DNA of 32,870 nt from Methylomicrobium sp035916875 (GCF_035916875.1 NZ_JAXUHN010000033.1:1-32870), one strand, 5' to 3'; shown: positions 24,354 through 31,159, numbered from the stretch's first letter. Program-made: numbers and translations. The notes: generated by a model not told the origin, from the sequence alone.

Positions 24354-25680
24354 GGCGGTGTGGTTCGTGGATATGGAGCGATGGAGCGCAGCGGGATTTG
24401 CCGTTCAAAAGTGGAAATGGCCGACAGATTACATTCGTCCACTATCCATTGCCCTTGAAAACAGGCAAGTTGAAATTGATCGTCAAAAAGCGAATTTCGC
24501 CCACATGCATCTAGTGACTTTGCGTTTCGATGGATCGATGGAACCACGTGATACTACGCCTTCAGAAATCAAGGGAAAGCTCTATCTCGCAGAAGCTGGC
24601 GATATTGTGTATTCCAAAATCGATGTCCGTAATGGAGCTATCGGTATAGTTCCAGAAACGATTCCTTTAGCTGCTTTTACCAGCGAATTTCCCATTTATC
24701 GAATTCGAGAAAATATCGCATTAGCTGAATACGTCACCTTGCTTTTCCGTACTCAGTTTTTTCGCCAAACTATCAACGCCATGATTAGCGGTGCAAGTGG
24801 CCGTAAACGTGTGCAACCGTCTCAACTTATGGACGTGGAAATTCCGCTTCCGCCGCTCGGCGTACAACGCACCATCGTAAAAAAATGGCGGGATGCGCGG
24901 TTAGCGTCAGTGGAAGCATTAGCTTTGGCCGAGCAAATCGAAAAAGACGCTGGACGGGAGTTCCTGCATGGCTTAGGTTTGGTTGCGCCAGATGAAATCA
25001 AGCCGCGCAAGGCGTTTGCAGTCCAATGGAGCGAATTTGAACGCTGGGGCGTGGACATGTGTAGGAATACCAAGAACCGCTCGCTTGTTTTCATGTATCC
25101 AACATTAAAAATCAAAGAAATATGTCGGATTGGCAGCGGCGGGACGCCATCGCGCAAAGTCGCGGCATACTACGATGGCGGCCATATCCCTTGGGTGAAA
25201 ACAACGGAGGTTCGTAACGAGATTATTTTTGAGACGGAAGAAAAGGTTACACCATCAGCCTTGGAGAACAGCTCTGCCAAACTTTATCCCGCTGGTAGCC
25301 TGATAATTGCCATGTACGGGCAAGGCGCAACAAGGGGAAGAACAGCAAAGCTCGGCATCGAAGCGGCAACTAACCAAGCCTGTTGCGTACTTTCTAATTT
25401 TGACTCACGAATTGAGACCGATTTTCTGTGGTTTTATCTGATGGGCGAATACGACCGCATACGAGCACTGGCGAGCGGCAACAATCAGCCAAACCTTAAC
25501 GCAGAAATGATCGCCAACTACGAAGTTCCGTTACCGCCAATCAAAATCCAGCGGGATTTGATGAATGTCATTACCAAAGCCCGCCAGCAAGCGGCCACTG
25601 CCCGGCAAAAAGCCGAAACGCTGAAAACCCGTTCCGCCGAAGAAATTGAAGCCGCGATCCTGGGCGGTTTGCCAAACTAA
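24343..25680 (+). CDS. Restriction system specificity subunit (HsdS-like)
   Basis: 445 residues with two target-recognition halves. Each ends in the usual S-subunit phrase: IPLPPLGVQRTIV (about 167-179) and VPLPPIKIQRDLM (about 395-407), each followed by a helical spacer (KKWRDARLASVEALALAEQIE; KARQQAATARQKAETLKTR). The second half has SGGTPSRKVAAYYDGGHIPWVKTTEV, a standard TRD opening. Two different TRDs imply a bipartite recognition sequence that cannot be read here. It sits 20 bases after the RM fusion and should direct both methylation and cutting. The GTG start is uncertain; ATG at 24373 (MERWSAAGF) is the alternative. Confidence 0.88.
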   Translation: MRGLAVWFVDMERWSAAGFAVQKWKWPTDYIRPLSIALENRQVEIDRQKANFAHMHLVTLRFDGSMEPRDTTPSEIKGKLYLAEAGDIVYSKIDVRNGAIGIVPETIPLAAFTSEFPIYRIRENIALAEYVTLLFRTQFFRQTINAMISGASGRKRVQPSQLMDVEIPLPPLGVQRTIVKKWRDARLASVEALALAEQIEKDAGREFLHGLGLVAPDEIKPRKAFAVQWSEFERWGVDMCRNTKNRSLVFMYPTLKIKEICRIGSGGTPSRKVAAYYDGGHIPWVKTTEVRNEIIFETEEKVTPSALENSSAKLYPAGSLIIAMYGQGATRGRTAKLGIEAATNQACCVLSNFDSRIETDFLWFYLMGEYDRIRALASGNNQPNLNAEMIANYEVPLPPIKIQRDLMNVITKARQQAATARQKAETLKTRSAEEIEAAILGGLPN

Positions 25681-25791
25681 TCTTTTGAGAGCGGATTCAT
25701 TAAAAGTCAGCAACTGCCCTAAGAAACCGAAGCCTTGCCGACGGAGTTGCAAAAACCAAATTGCCGAGTTGTCTTGTTCTTGAAAAGCAGC

Positions 25792-25863
25792 AAAGTAACA
25801 TAATCGTTTTTATGTTTTACTTTTTGCATTAAAAGTAAAATAATGCCGCACTTATGTTACTTT
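25792..25863. promoter_or_regulatory. Nested double inverted repeat before the fic gene
   Basis: The outer arms AAAGTAACATAA (25792-25803) and TTATGTTACTTT (25852-25863) are exact complements. Inside them TTTTACTTTT (25815-25824) and AAAAGTAAAA (25831-25840) are also exact complements around TGCATT. All four arms share AAAGTAA, and AAAGTAAAATAA at 25832 repeats the outer arm 40 bases on. It ends 16 bases before the Fic start, so it is very likely an operator array, or an unusual structured leader. Confidence 0.75.
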
Positions 25864-25879
25864 CGGTTCGCAAACCTCT

Positions 25880-27025
25880 ATGACCATCCAACTTGAACAA
25901 TACAGTTCGGGCCAACACGAAAAAGGCTATGAATACCGCTATTTCGTACCCTCGAAGATCAATGACGAATGGATTTGGCAAACGTCGCAGGTCAATACGC
26001 TGTTGGAAAAAGCCGCCGTCAAGCTGGGGGAATTGAATTCATTCGCCCGCTTGGTGCCCAATATCGATTTGTTTATTCGTCTGCACGTCACCAAAGAGGC
26101 TGTCGTTTCGAGCCGCATCGAAGGCACGCAGACGAATATGTATGAAGCCGTCTTACCGGAGCGTGACATTTTGCCGGAGCACCGTAATGACTGGCGCGAG
26201 GTACAAAACTATATCGCCGCGATGAATCAGGCCGTCGCTGAATTGCAGGCTCTGCCGCTTTCCTCAAGGCTGCTTAAGAAAACCCATGCCATTTTGCTGA
26301 ATAATGTGCGCGGCACGCATAAGCTGCCCGGCGAGTTCCGCGCAAGCCAGAACTGGATAGGCGGGCATAGCCTGGCGGACGCGACCTTTATTCCGCCGCA
26401 TCATCGCTATGTGGAAGAGTTGATGGGGGATTTGGAGAATTTTCTGCATAATCCCGATATTCAGGTGCCGGCCTTGATCCGTATCGCCATTGCCCATTAT
26501 CAGTTCGAGACCATACATCCCTTTTTGGACGGCAATGGGCGCATTGGCCGTTTGTTGATTACATTGTTTCTGGTCAGCGAAGGGATTCTGGAAAAGCCGT
26601 TGCTGTACCTTTCCAGTTATTTCGAAAAAAACCGGGGCCTGTATTACGACAATCTAATGGCGGTGCGTGACAAAAGCGATATGTTGCAATGGCTCAAGTA
26701 TTTTTTGGTCGGCATTGAACAGACGGCTACGCTGGCGGCGAGCACTTTGTCGAAAATTCTCGACTTGAAAGCGACCATAGAACGGGATTTGCAAACCCAA
26801 TTCGGCCGCCGCGCAGCAAGCGCGCAAACGTTGTTGAATGCCTTATTCAGGGAGCCGGTGATTGGCAACATTGAACAGGTTCAGACAATATGCGGACTCA
26901 GCTATAAAGCGGCAAACGATTTGGTAGCCGCCATGTGTAAACATGGCGTATTAGAGGAAGCGACCGGGCAAAGCCGTAATCGGGTTTTTGTGTTTTCCGC
27001 GTATTTAGCGGTTTTCAATGAGTAG
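25880..27025 (+). CDS. Fic family protein
   Basis: 381 residues. The Fic active site is complete: HPFLDGNGRIGR from His213 to Arg224. An N-terminal inhibitory helix of the class II kind (S/T-x-x-x-E-G/N) is visible as SSRIEGTQ (Ser77/Ser78, Glu81), so activity is probably held in check within the protein. The C-terminus (about 310-381, LLNALFREPVIGNIEQVQTICGLSYKAANDLVAAM) is a winged helix typical of this Fic subgroup. Fic enzymes usually transfer AMP to a target protein; the target here is unknown. Behind the repeat array at 25792-25863, self-binding by its winged helix is plausible. It is convergent with the metallopeptidase gene (7-base gap). Confidence 0.93.
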   Translation: MTIQLEQYSSGQHEKGYEYRYFVPSKINDEWIWQTSQVNTLLEKAAVKLGELNSFARLVPNIDLFIRLHVTKEAVVSSRIEGTQTNMYEAVLPERDILPEHRNDWREVQNYIAAMNQAVAELQALPLSSRLLKKTHAILLNNVRGTHKLPGEFRASQNWIGGHSLADATFIPPHHRYVEELMGDLENFLHNPDIQVPALIRIAIAHYQFETIHPFLDGNGRIGRLLITLFLVSEGILEKPLLYLSSYFEKNRGLYYDNLMAVRDKSDMLQWLKYFLVGIEQTATLAASTLSKILDLKATIERDLQTQFGRRAASAQTLLNALFREPVIGNIEQVQTICGLSYKAANDLVAAMCKHGVLEEATGQSRNRVFVFSAYLAVFNE

Positions 27026-27032
27026 CCGCCAT

Positions 27033-27920
27033 TCAAAACCGGCTATGCGTCGCCAGTTCGAGCACCGTTTCGATTCTTCCGGCTGCTTTCAGCAGAGGGT
27101 AATAATCCAGCCGCGCCAGCAATTCTTCACATTGCCTGAAATTCGCTAAATACCTCCAGGAATCCGGTTCGACGCCGTTACGCCGGCAGACGATATAGCA
27201 GACCGATTCGGCTTCGATTTCCCTTAATTCATGGGCAATGTTCCTCCGGTCAGTGATTTTCAAATAGCCGTCATAGCCCAAATGCCCCAAAAACAGATGC
27301 GCCAATTCATGCGTCAGCGTGGCGAAGCGCAGACTTGGTGAATGGGCTTGATTAAGGCGAATACGGTAATGCGATTTTTCTTTGTCGGCTTTCGGTTCTT
27401 TGGTTTTTTCGACGCGTTTAACAATTTCTGTCGTAACGCTGTCCGGCTTGCAAATGAAGCCTGCGAGGCCGTCGCCGTATTCGCCTTGCAAGGTTTCTAT
27501 TCCGTGCTTGGCAAGCGATTGGATAAACCATTTTATGCTGTATTGATCTATTGGGCCTGTCGCCCGAAATGCTTCGGCAATATCGCGCGGTAAATCCGGA
27601 CCGTCGGTATCTTCGACATCGTACACCCAGGCGACCGGCGAGAACGGCCACATGATGACTAAAGGACGGGCGCCTTCCTTGACCGTACGTTCGAACCTCC
27701 TTCGCCAATCCGATGCGAAAGCCGCGAAACGTAGCCCCGGCTTTTGCGTATGTAATAAAAATGCATTGAAAGGCGCGAAATTGCGCAAGCGTACAACAAA
27801 GTCGAGCATTTCTTGATAATCCTGCCCGCTGCGGTAAAGCCTGGATTCGTGGAGCAATTCGGAAATCAGCGAACGCGCTTGGGAATCGTCAACATTATTG
27901 TATGAATATGAGTTTAGCAT
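27033..27920 (-). CDS. HExxH metallopeptidase, ImmA/ArdC-like
   Basis: 295 residues. The C-terminal half has a zincin site HELAH (His204, Glu205, His208) in LRFATLTHELAHLFLGHLG, with IEAESV (Glu236/Glu238) as likely third ligand region, as in ImmA/IrrE peptidases. The N-terminal half (YQEMLDFVVRLRNFAPFNAFLLHTQ, then PGLRFAAFASDWRRR and VKEGARPLVIM) recalls the N-terminal domain of ArdC-type antirestriction proteins. ImmA peptidases cleave repressors, ArdC protects incoming DNA from restriction; either could fit beside an R-M system. Opposite strand to its neighbours, sharing a palindrome-rich control region with the small gene at 28056. Function inferred. Confidence 0.75.
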   Translation of the reverse strand: MLNSYSYNNVDDSQARSLISELLHESRLYRSGQDYQEMLDFVVRLRNFAPFNAFLLHTQKPGLRFAAFASDWRRRFERTVKEGARPLVIMWPFSPVAWVYDVEDTDGPDLPRDIAEAFRATGPIDQYSIKWFIQSLAKHGIETLQGEYGDGLAGFICKPDSVTTEIVKRVEKTKEPKADKEKSHYRIRLNQAHSPSLRFATLTHELAHLFLGHLGYDGYLKITDRRNIAHELREIEAESVCYIVCRRNGVEPDSWRYLANFRQCEELLARLDYYPLLKAAGRIETVLELATHSRF

Positions 27921-27999
27921 TTTGTATTTACCTCAGTTAAGGCGTTAATAGTGCCATGCAGCCAAGACTCACGCAAGCAAGGTTGGATTTTGAGGTATC

Positions 28000-28049
28000 A
28001 AGCTTGGGTTTCCAAGCTTGGAAAGTTGCGCTATTAAAAGTTGCGCAAC
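28000..28049. promoter_or_regulatory. Palindrome cluster between divergent island genes
   Basis: Several exact elements are packed together: TTTCCAAGCTTGGAAA (16-base palindrome, 28009-28024), AAGCTTGG direct copies at 28000 and 28014, AAAGTTGCGC direct copies at 28022 and 28037 (15-base period), and GTTGCGCAAC (10-base palindrome, 28040-28049). They sit between the metallopeptidase gene and the small gene at 28056, so they probably form a shared operator for both. Confidence 0.65.
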
Positions 28050-28055
28050 CAGGCA

Positions 28056-28376
28056 ATGTCACTCAAAAGTTACTCTGAAATGTTACCGAAAGTTACCAAG
28101 AAAGTTACCGCTAAATGCTTTAAGGAAACCCAAAAAATGATTGACCAAGACAAGCGAAAATACCACGCCGCAGCTCAAAATAAGTACCGCGAAGCCAAGT
28201 ACAAGCAAGGCTACAAGCGGCTTGAAATCTACATTCCGCCGGAACTTTGGTCAAAGCTAAAACTTCGACTGGGGCACTACCAGCCGGGTATTGCGCTGGT
28301 TAAATTGCTTTCTGTAATGGACCATTCCAGTGACAAAAATCACCGGATTTCGCCACCCCAAAAAGGGCGAAAATAG
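28056..28376 (+). CDS. Small basic protein, unknown
   Basis: 106 residues from ATG 28056 (MSLKSYSEM), very rich in Lys. A helical stretch (QKMIDQDKRKYHAAAQNKYREAKYKQG) precedes YKRLEIYIPPELWSKLKLRLGHYQPGIALVKLL, whose beta-strand plus two-helix rhythm recalls ribbon-helix-helix DNA-binding proteins, though I cannot assign the family. Its start abuts the palindrome cluster at 28000-28049, so self-regulation is possible. It may be an antitoxin-like or repressor partner of the divergent metallopeptidase; that is a guess. Only a weak ribosome site is seen. Confidence 0.55.
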   Translation: MSLKSYSEMLPKVTKKVTAKCFKETQKMIDQDKRKYHAAAQNKYREAKYKQGYKRLEIYIPPELWSKLKLRLGHYQPGIALVKLLSVMDHSSDKNHRISPPQKGRK

Positions 28377-28658
28377 CCGTTTTTTCGGAGTCCATAAATT
28401 GTTCAGGGTTAACGCAAATCACTGGTTTTTTTGAGTCACCTTGCAGCCCTTAAGCGCTATTTTGGAGATTGCAACAGTTACCCAATTCCCCCGGATTATG
28501 GCAGTCCATAAATGGAGCAAAGCCCAGGTTTTGACCGAGCGCAGCATTATCCAAATGGATGAATAGCTATTTTCGACAGCTTGCTTTAATGCCCTTGGAA
28601 AATATGAAAAATCATCTCACGGCCATTTCACATTGATTTGGAAGAGTTAGCGAGAGAT
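28377..28658. other. Non-coding island end
   Basis: No convincing gene. One direct repeat is present, AGTCCATAAAT at 28389-28399 and 28503-28513. This stretch together with the terminator and arm-type repeats to its right forms the non-coding right end of the island. Confidence 0.5.
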
Positions 28659-28714
28659 AGCCGGGAGTTTCACTTTGCTGAAATCCGCAAATGCTGAGAT
28701 GGCCCGGCTTTTTT
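28659..28714 (+). terminator. Probable terminator near island right end
   Basis: AGCCGGG (28659-28665) pairs with CCCGGCT (28703-28709), which runs into six T (28709-28714). The 37-base loop holds a smaller stem TTTCA/TGAAA. It could end island transcripts on the plus strand before attR. Confidence 0.5.
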
Positions 28715-28724
28715 GTGCGTTCTG

Positions 28725-28745
28725 CCGGGACACTGATGGGGCACT
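28725..28745 (+). repeat. Paired integrase arm-type site, right end
   Basis: CGGGACACT (28726-28734) is followed 11 bases on by TGGGGCACT (28737-28745). This matches the sequence, orientation and period of the pair at 16599-16619 inside the left end. Confidence 0.5.
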
Positions 28746-28859
28746 TGTCAGCAAAAAAAGATAACAATCAATAAAAAATGACAACAATGAAAAATACATA
28801 AGTCTTTGATAGTTTAGCTGTTGTTTGCTGCGCTGTTTTGTATATTATTGATTTTAAGA

Positions 28860-28915
28860 GACTTAAAATCCCTCGGTGGAAACACCGTGCCGGTTCGACT
28901 CCGGCCCGAGCACCA
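28860..28915 (+). repeat. attR: displaced 3' part of tRNA-Leu
   Basis: Same text as 16486-16542 except GGTGGAAACA for GGTGGCAACA in the variable arm and CCCGAGCACCA for CCCGAGGCACCA at the acceptor (one G lost). This is the old chromosomal 3' end pushed away by integration and now free to drift. It is not a working tRNA, since the 5' half is absent. Confidence 0.92.
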
Positions 28916-29029
28916 TATAAATTCAAGGGCTTAGGTTTTACCCTTAGATTTTCCATTGCCAAAAGCTAACGTGTTTTCACAAATATTCGCAATACTGAAT
29001 GTGAGGCACGATCATCATGGCATCAATAC

Positions 29030-30106
29030 GGCTTTGTTGCATAAATCCCGTAGCAAGTAAATCTTCCCTTACCCAAATCGCTGGACGAATTTAGGGTATG
29101 GCCACGGTGATCGGCGTCCCCAACTGGGTAAACCGATTTAACAGCGCCGCACGAATTTGTAATTCGGCGACCTGGCTATTAAAGAGCCGCGCCTTGACAC
29201 GTTCTCCCAAGAGTTTGAAACAACGCATTTTGGCTTCCACCAAACTGCGGCGATGATAACCACTCCATTTTTTCCAAAGAGTTCGGCCTAACCTTTGGGT
29301 GGCACGCAAGGTGTCATTTCGAACTTTGGCGCCAAGCGTATTTTCTTTCCAGGGTTTGCCATTCTTGCGCACGGGAATGACAGCATCAGCACGACGCTCA
29401 GCAATGGCCTTGTGGCTACCCTTGGTATCGTAGGCGCCATCGCCACTGACAGATGCAATCATTTCATCGGCGGGTATCTGAGCGAGTAAATCGGGCAAAA
29501 CCTGGGCATCACCGACTCGATTCGAAGTCACTTCAATCGCCCGAATTTCGAGGGTTTCGGCACTTGTGACCTTTAGGTTATCGATACCCAAGTGAACTTT
29601 ACGCCATTGCCGACGATACTCGGCGCCATGCTTCTTGGCCTTCCATTCACCTTCTCCCACCATTTTCACGCCCGTGCTGTAGACCAACAAATGCAGGCCA
29701 TTAGGATTGGCGCGATAGGAAATACACACTTGCAAACGCTGCTGACGACGGCAAAGGGTTGTGTAATCCGGCGTCGGCCAATCCAGGCCGGACAACTTTA
29801 ATAAACTGGCAACCATCCCGCACGCTTGCCGTAATGCCAATCCGAATAGATTCTTGACCATCTGGCAAAACTGGATGGCGGCGTCGGAAAATTTCTCCTC
29901 TCGACCTCGTTTACCGCTGCCAGGCGCCAACCAATCCATCTCTTTATCAATCCATAGCAGCATCGAGCCACGCTGCTTCAGGGATTGATTGTAGTCTCGC
30001 CAGTTAATGGTTCGGTATTTCTGTGGCAGTGGCTTGGACATTCCTGTTTGTGCTCAGTGGATTTACTTATACAATGGGGATGATGGCGGATTTATGCAAC
30101 AAAGCC
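29030..30106. mobile_element. IS5-family (IS903-like) insertion sequence, 1,077 bp
   Basis: Perfect 19-base inverted repeats, GGCTTTGTTGCATAAATCC at 29030-29048 and its complement at 30088-30106, enclose one transposase gene. Flanks (ATAC left, CGAT right) show no 4- or 9-base target duplication, so the junctions were changed after insertion. The right end cuts a WGR-domain gene; no rest of that gene is seen to the left, which fits a deletion next to the IS. Confidence 0.92.
29091..30041 (-). CDS. IS5/IS903-like transposase with a lost catalytic Asp
   Basis: 316 residues, full length, with the IS5/IS903 layout: FSDAAIQFCQMVKNLFGLALRQ, LDWPTPDYTTLCRR, GEGEWKAKKHG, second Asp201 in SGDGAYDTKG, and Glu269 in YHRRSLVEAKMRCFK. 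The first catalytic Asp, expected in the phrase DSTG, is Tyr121 here (LLVYSTGVKMVG); the codon is TAC (29681-29679 on the minus strand) where GAC is expected, a single base change. DDE chemistry needs all three acids, so this copy should be unable to transpose by itself, although its ends could still be used by a working relative. Confidence 0.92.
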   Translation of the reverse strand: MSKPLPQKYRTINWRDYNQSLKQRGSMLLWIDKEMDWLAPGSGKRGREEKFSDAAIQFCQMVKNLFGLALRQACGMVASLLKLSGLDWPTPDYTTLCRRQQRLQVCISYRANPNGLHLLVYSTGVKMVGEGEWKAKKHGAEYRRQWRKVHLGIDNLKVTSAETLEIRAIEVTSNRVGDAQVLPDLLAQIPADEMIASVSGDGAYDTKGSHKAIAERRADAVIPVRKNGKPWKENTLGAKVRNDTLRATQRLGRTLWKKWSGYHRRSLVEAKMRCFKLLGERVKARLFNSQVAELQIRAALLNRFTQLGTPITVAIP

Positions 30107-30209
30107 CGATCCAGTTGCCGAAGAGGTCTTGGCCATAGGCAATCGAATAGGCGCGGTGAATATTCCGGCTGGCATCCTTGGCTTCGAGATAGGCGACCGG
30201 GGCCAGCAT
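30107..30209 (-). pseudogene. 5' stump of a WGR-domain gene cut by the IS
   Basis: Too short for routine gene calling. From ATG at 30209, with GGAG 8 bases before it, 34 codons read MLAPVAYLEAKDASRNIHRA then YSIAYGQDLFGNWI, stopping at the IS end. This is the opening of a WGR domain (usually going on to WGRIG), found in DNA-modification or repair-linked bacterial proteins and in PARPs. It is divergent from the TetR gene and shares its operator region, so it was probably the TetR target. Confidence 0.72.
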
Positions 30210-30244
30210 GATTCGGTCTCCATAAACGGACTGAATAAAAAGAC

Positions 30245-30290
30245 GACCGGTCTAATTTATTTTGACATTATAGGCGACCGGTCGTATATT
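30245..30290 (+). promoter_or_regulatory. tetR promoter with two palindromic operators
   Basis: TTGACA (30262-30267), 17 bases, TATATT (30285-30290): an almost ideal sigma70 promoter. CGACCGGTCG (30275-30284) fills the spacer against the -10, and a second GACCGGTC lies at 30245-30252, 31 bases away (three helical turns). On the other strand TATAAT (30272-30267) could serve the WGR stump. A start point 7 bases after the -10 falls on the ATG, so the mRNA may be leaderless. Confidence 0.8.
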
Positions 30291-30296
30291 GTGCCC

Positions 30297-30893
30297 ATGC
30301 AAAAGCTCACTCAAAAACAAACCAAGCGTGAAAATTTACTCAATCAAGGCGTCTCCTTGCTCATGCTCCAGGGCTTTCATGGGACAGGCCTCAAAGAGAT
30401 TCTTGATGCCGTGCAAATTCCTAAAGGCTCTTTTTACAGCTATTTTGGCAGTAAAGAAGACTTTGCAGCGGCGTCAATCACCCACTACATAGCGATCTAT
30501 GTGGAACGGTTGCAAAGTTATCTGGAACAATCCGAAGGCAATGCTCTCGGGGCCATGGAACGTTATGTCCAAGAAACAATGAGGGAACTGGAAGCCCTCG
30601 AATTCAAGGGAGGCTGTTTATTAGGAAATTTAATGGGTGAGGTCGGTGACACCAGCGGTGTCTGCCGAATGGCCTTGAAAACCGCGTTAGACTGTTATCT
30701 TGATGCTTGGGAACTCGCTTTAAGTTGCGCTCAAAGGGAAGGTTCGATTCGCGCCGACAAATCCGCACGGGAAATGGCAGATCTTTGGATAAATGCCTGG
30801 CAAGGGGCATTGTTGCGCATGAAAATCGAACACTCCACCGTGCCTTTAAAACAGTGCTATGACGAATTATTGGGAGGCTTGTTTAAAGCATGA
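30297..30893 (+). CDS. TetR family transcriptional regulator
   Basis: 198 residues from MQKLTQKQTKRENLLNQGV. The TetR helix-turn-helix is clear: LMLQGFHGTGLKEILDAVQIPKGSFYSYFGSKEDFAAASI. The rest is a ligand domain of the kind that has GGCLLGNLMGEVGD and a helix-rich end. The frame stays open upstream, but homology and promoter position favour this start, which would then be leaderless because no ribosome site precedes it. Two GACCGGTC operators flank the promoter, so it likely represses itself and the divergent WGR gene. Ligand unknown. The downstream partner seems lost (gene remnant). Confidence 0.9.
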   Translation: MQKLTQKQTKRENLLNQGVSLLMLQGFHGTGLKEILDAVQIPKGSFYSYFGSKEDFAAASITHYIAIYVERLQSYLEQSEGNALGAMERYVQETMRELEALEFKGGCLLGNLMGEVGDTSGVCRMALKTALDCYLDAWELALSCAQREGSIRADKSAREMADLWINAWQGALLRMKIEHSTVPLKQCYDELLGGLFKA

Positions 30894-30931
30894 TCTTAAA
30901 AACAAGCAGCGCCCCACTCTTCGCCATTTTC

Positions 30932-31159
30932 AGGAGGAAATGACTATGTCCAATGACAGGATCGACGGGCATTTTTAGCGAGGATGCCTTAGCCGCCCAG
31001 AAATGATAGAGATTTCCCAAATGACTTGGGCTTTCTTGAAGCCTATGGCGTCTCTATTGCCCCAGGCCAAGCGACGGTCAAAAGAAGTGCTGAGAAAGCT
31101 GGGATTCGAGCAATCGAATTTCGCAGATGAAAATCGGCATCGGCCAGCAACAGCGGAAG
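30932..31159 (+). pseudogene. Gene remnant after tetR
   Basis: A perfect ribosome site AGGAGG (30932-30937) stands 8 bases before ATG 30946, but the frame stops after ten codons (MSNDRIDGHF). Other frames then carry short protein-like stretches: TGIFSEDALAAQK ending near 31004, and DFPNDLGFLEAYGVSIAPGQ on to AIEFRR with a stop near 31130. These look like pieces of one gene broken by frame shifts and deletions, perhaps the former operon partner of TetR. I cannot name the family. The bases from 31130 to 31181 hold nothing else. Confidence 0.35.

Larger units (their letters stand above)
16486..28915. mobile_element. tRNA-Leu integrated genomic island, about 12.4 kb
   Basis: A 57-base segment of the tRNA-Leu 3' part (16486-16542) recurs in the same orientation at 28860-28915 with one substitution and one missing base. 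A tyrosine integrase lies next to the intact tRNA and points inward, the classical layout of a tRNA-integrated element. Cargo: a broken integrase and unknown gene, an AlpA/excisionase-like protein, CHC2 and DUF3987 replication-type proteins, an R-M fusion plus specificity subunit, Fic, a metallopeptidase and a small basic protein. No phage structural, portal or conjugation genes are present, so it resembles a phage satellite or small integrative element. Paired GGGACACT repeats stand inside both ends. Confidence 0.9.

Noticed and set aside
22079..25680. Classical three-subunit type I R-M system
   Set aside because: No HsdR translocase is present and the nuclease domain is fused to the methylase.
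28860..28915. A second tRNA-Leu gene
   Set aside because: Only the 3' part is present, with a missing acceptor base and no 5' half; it is the attR repeat.
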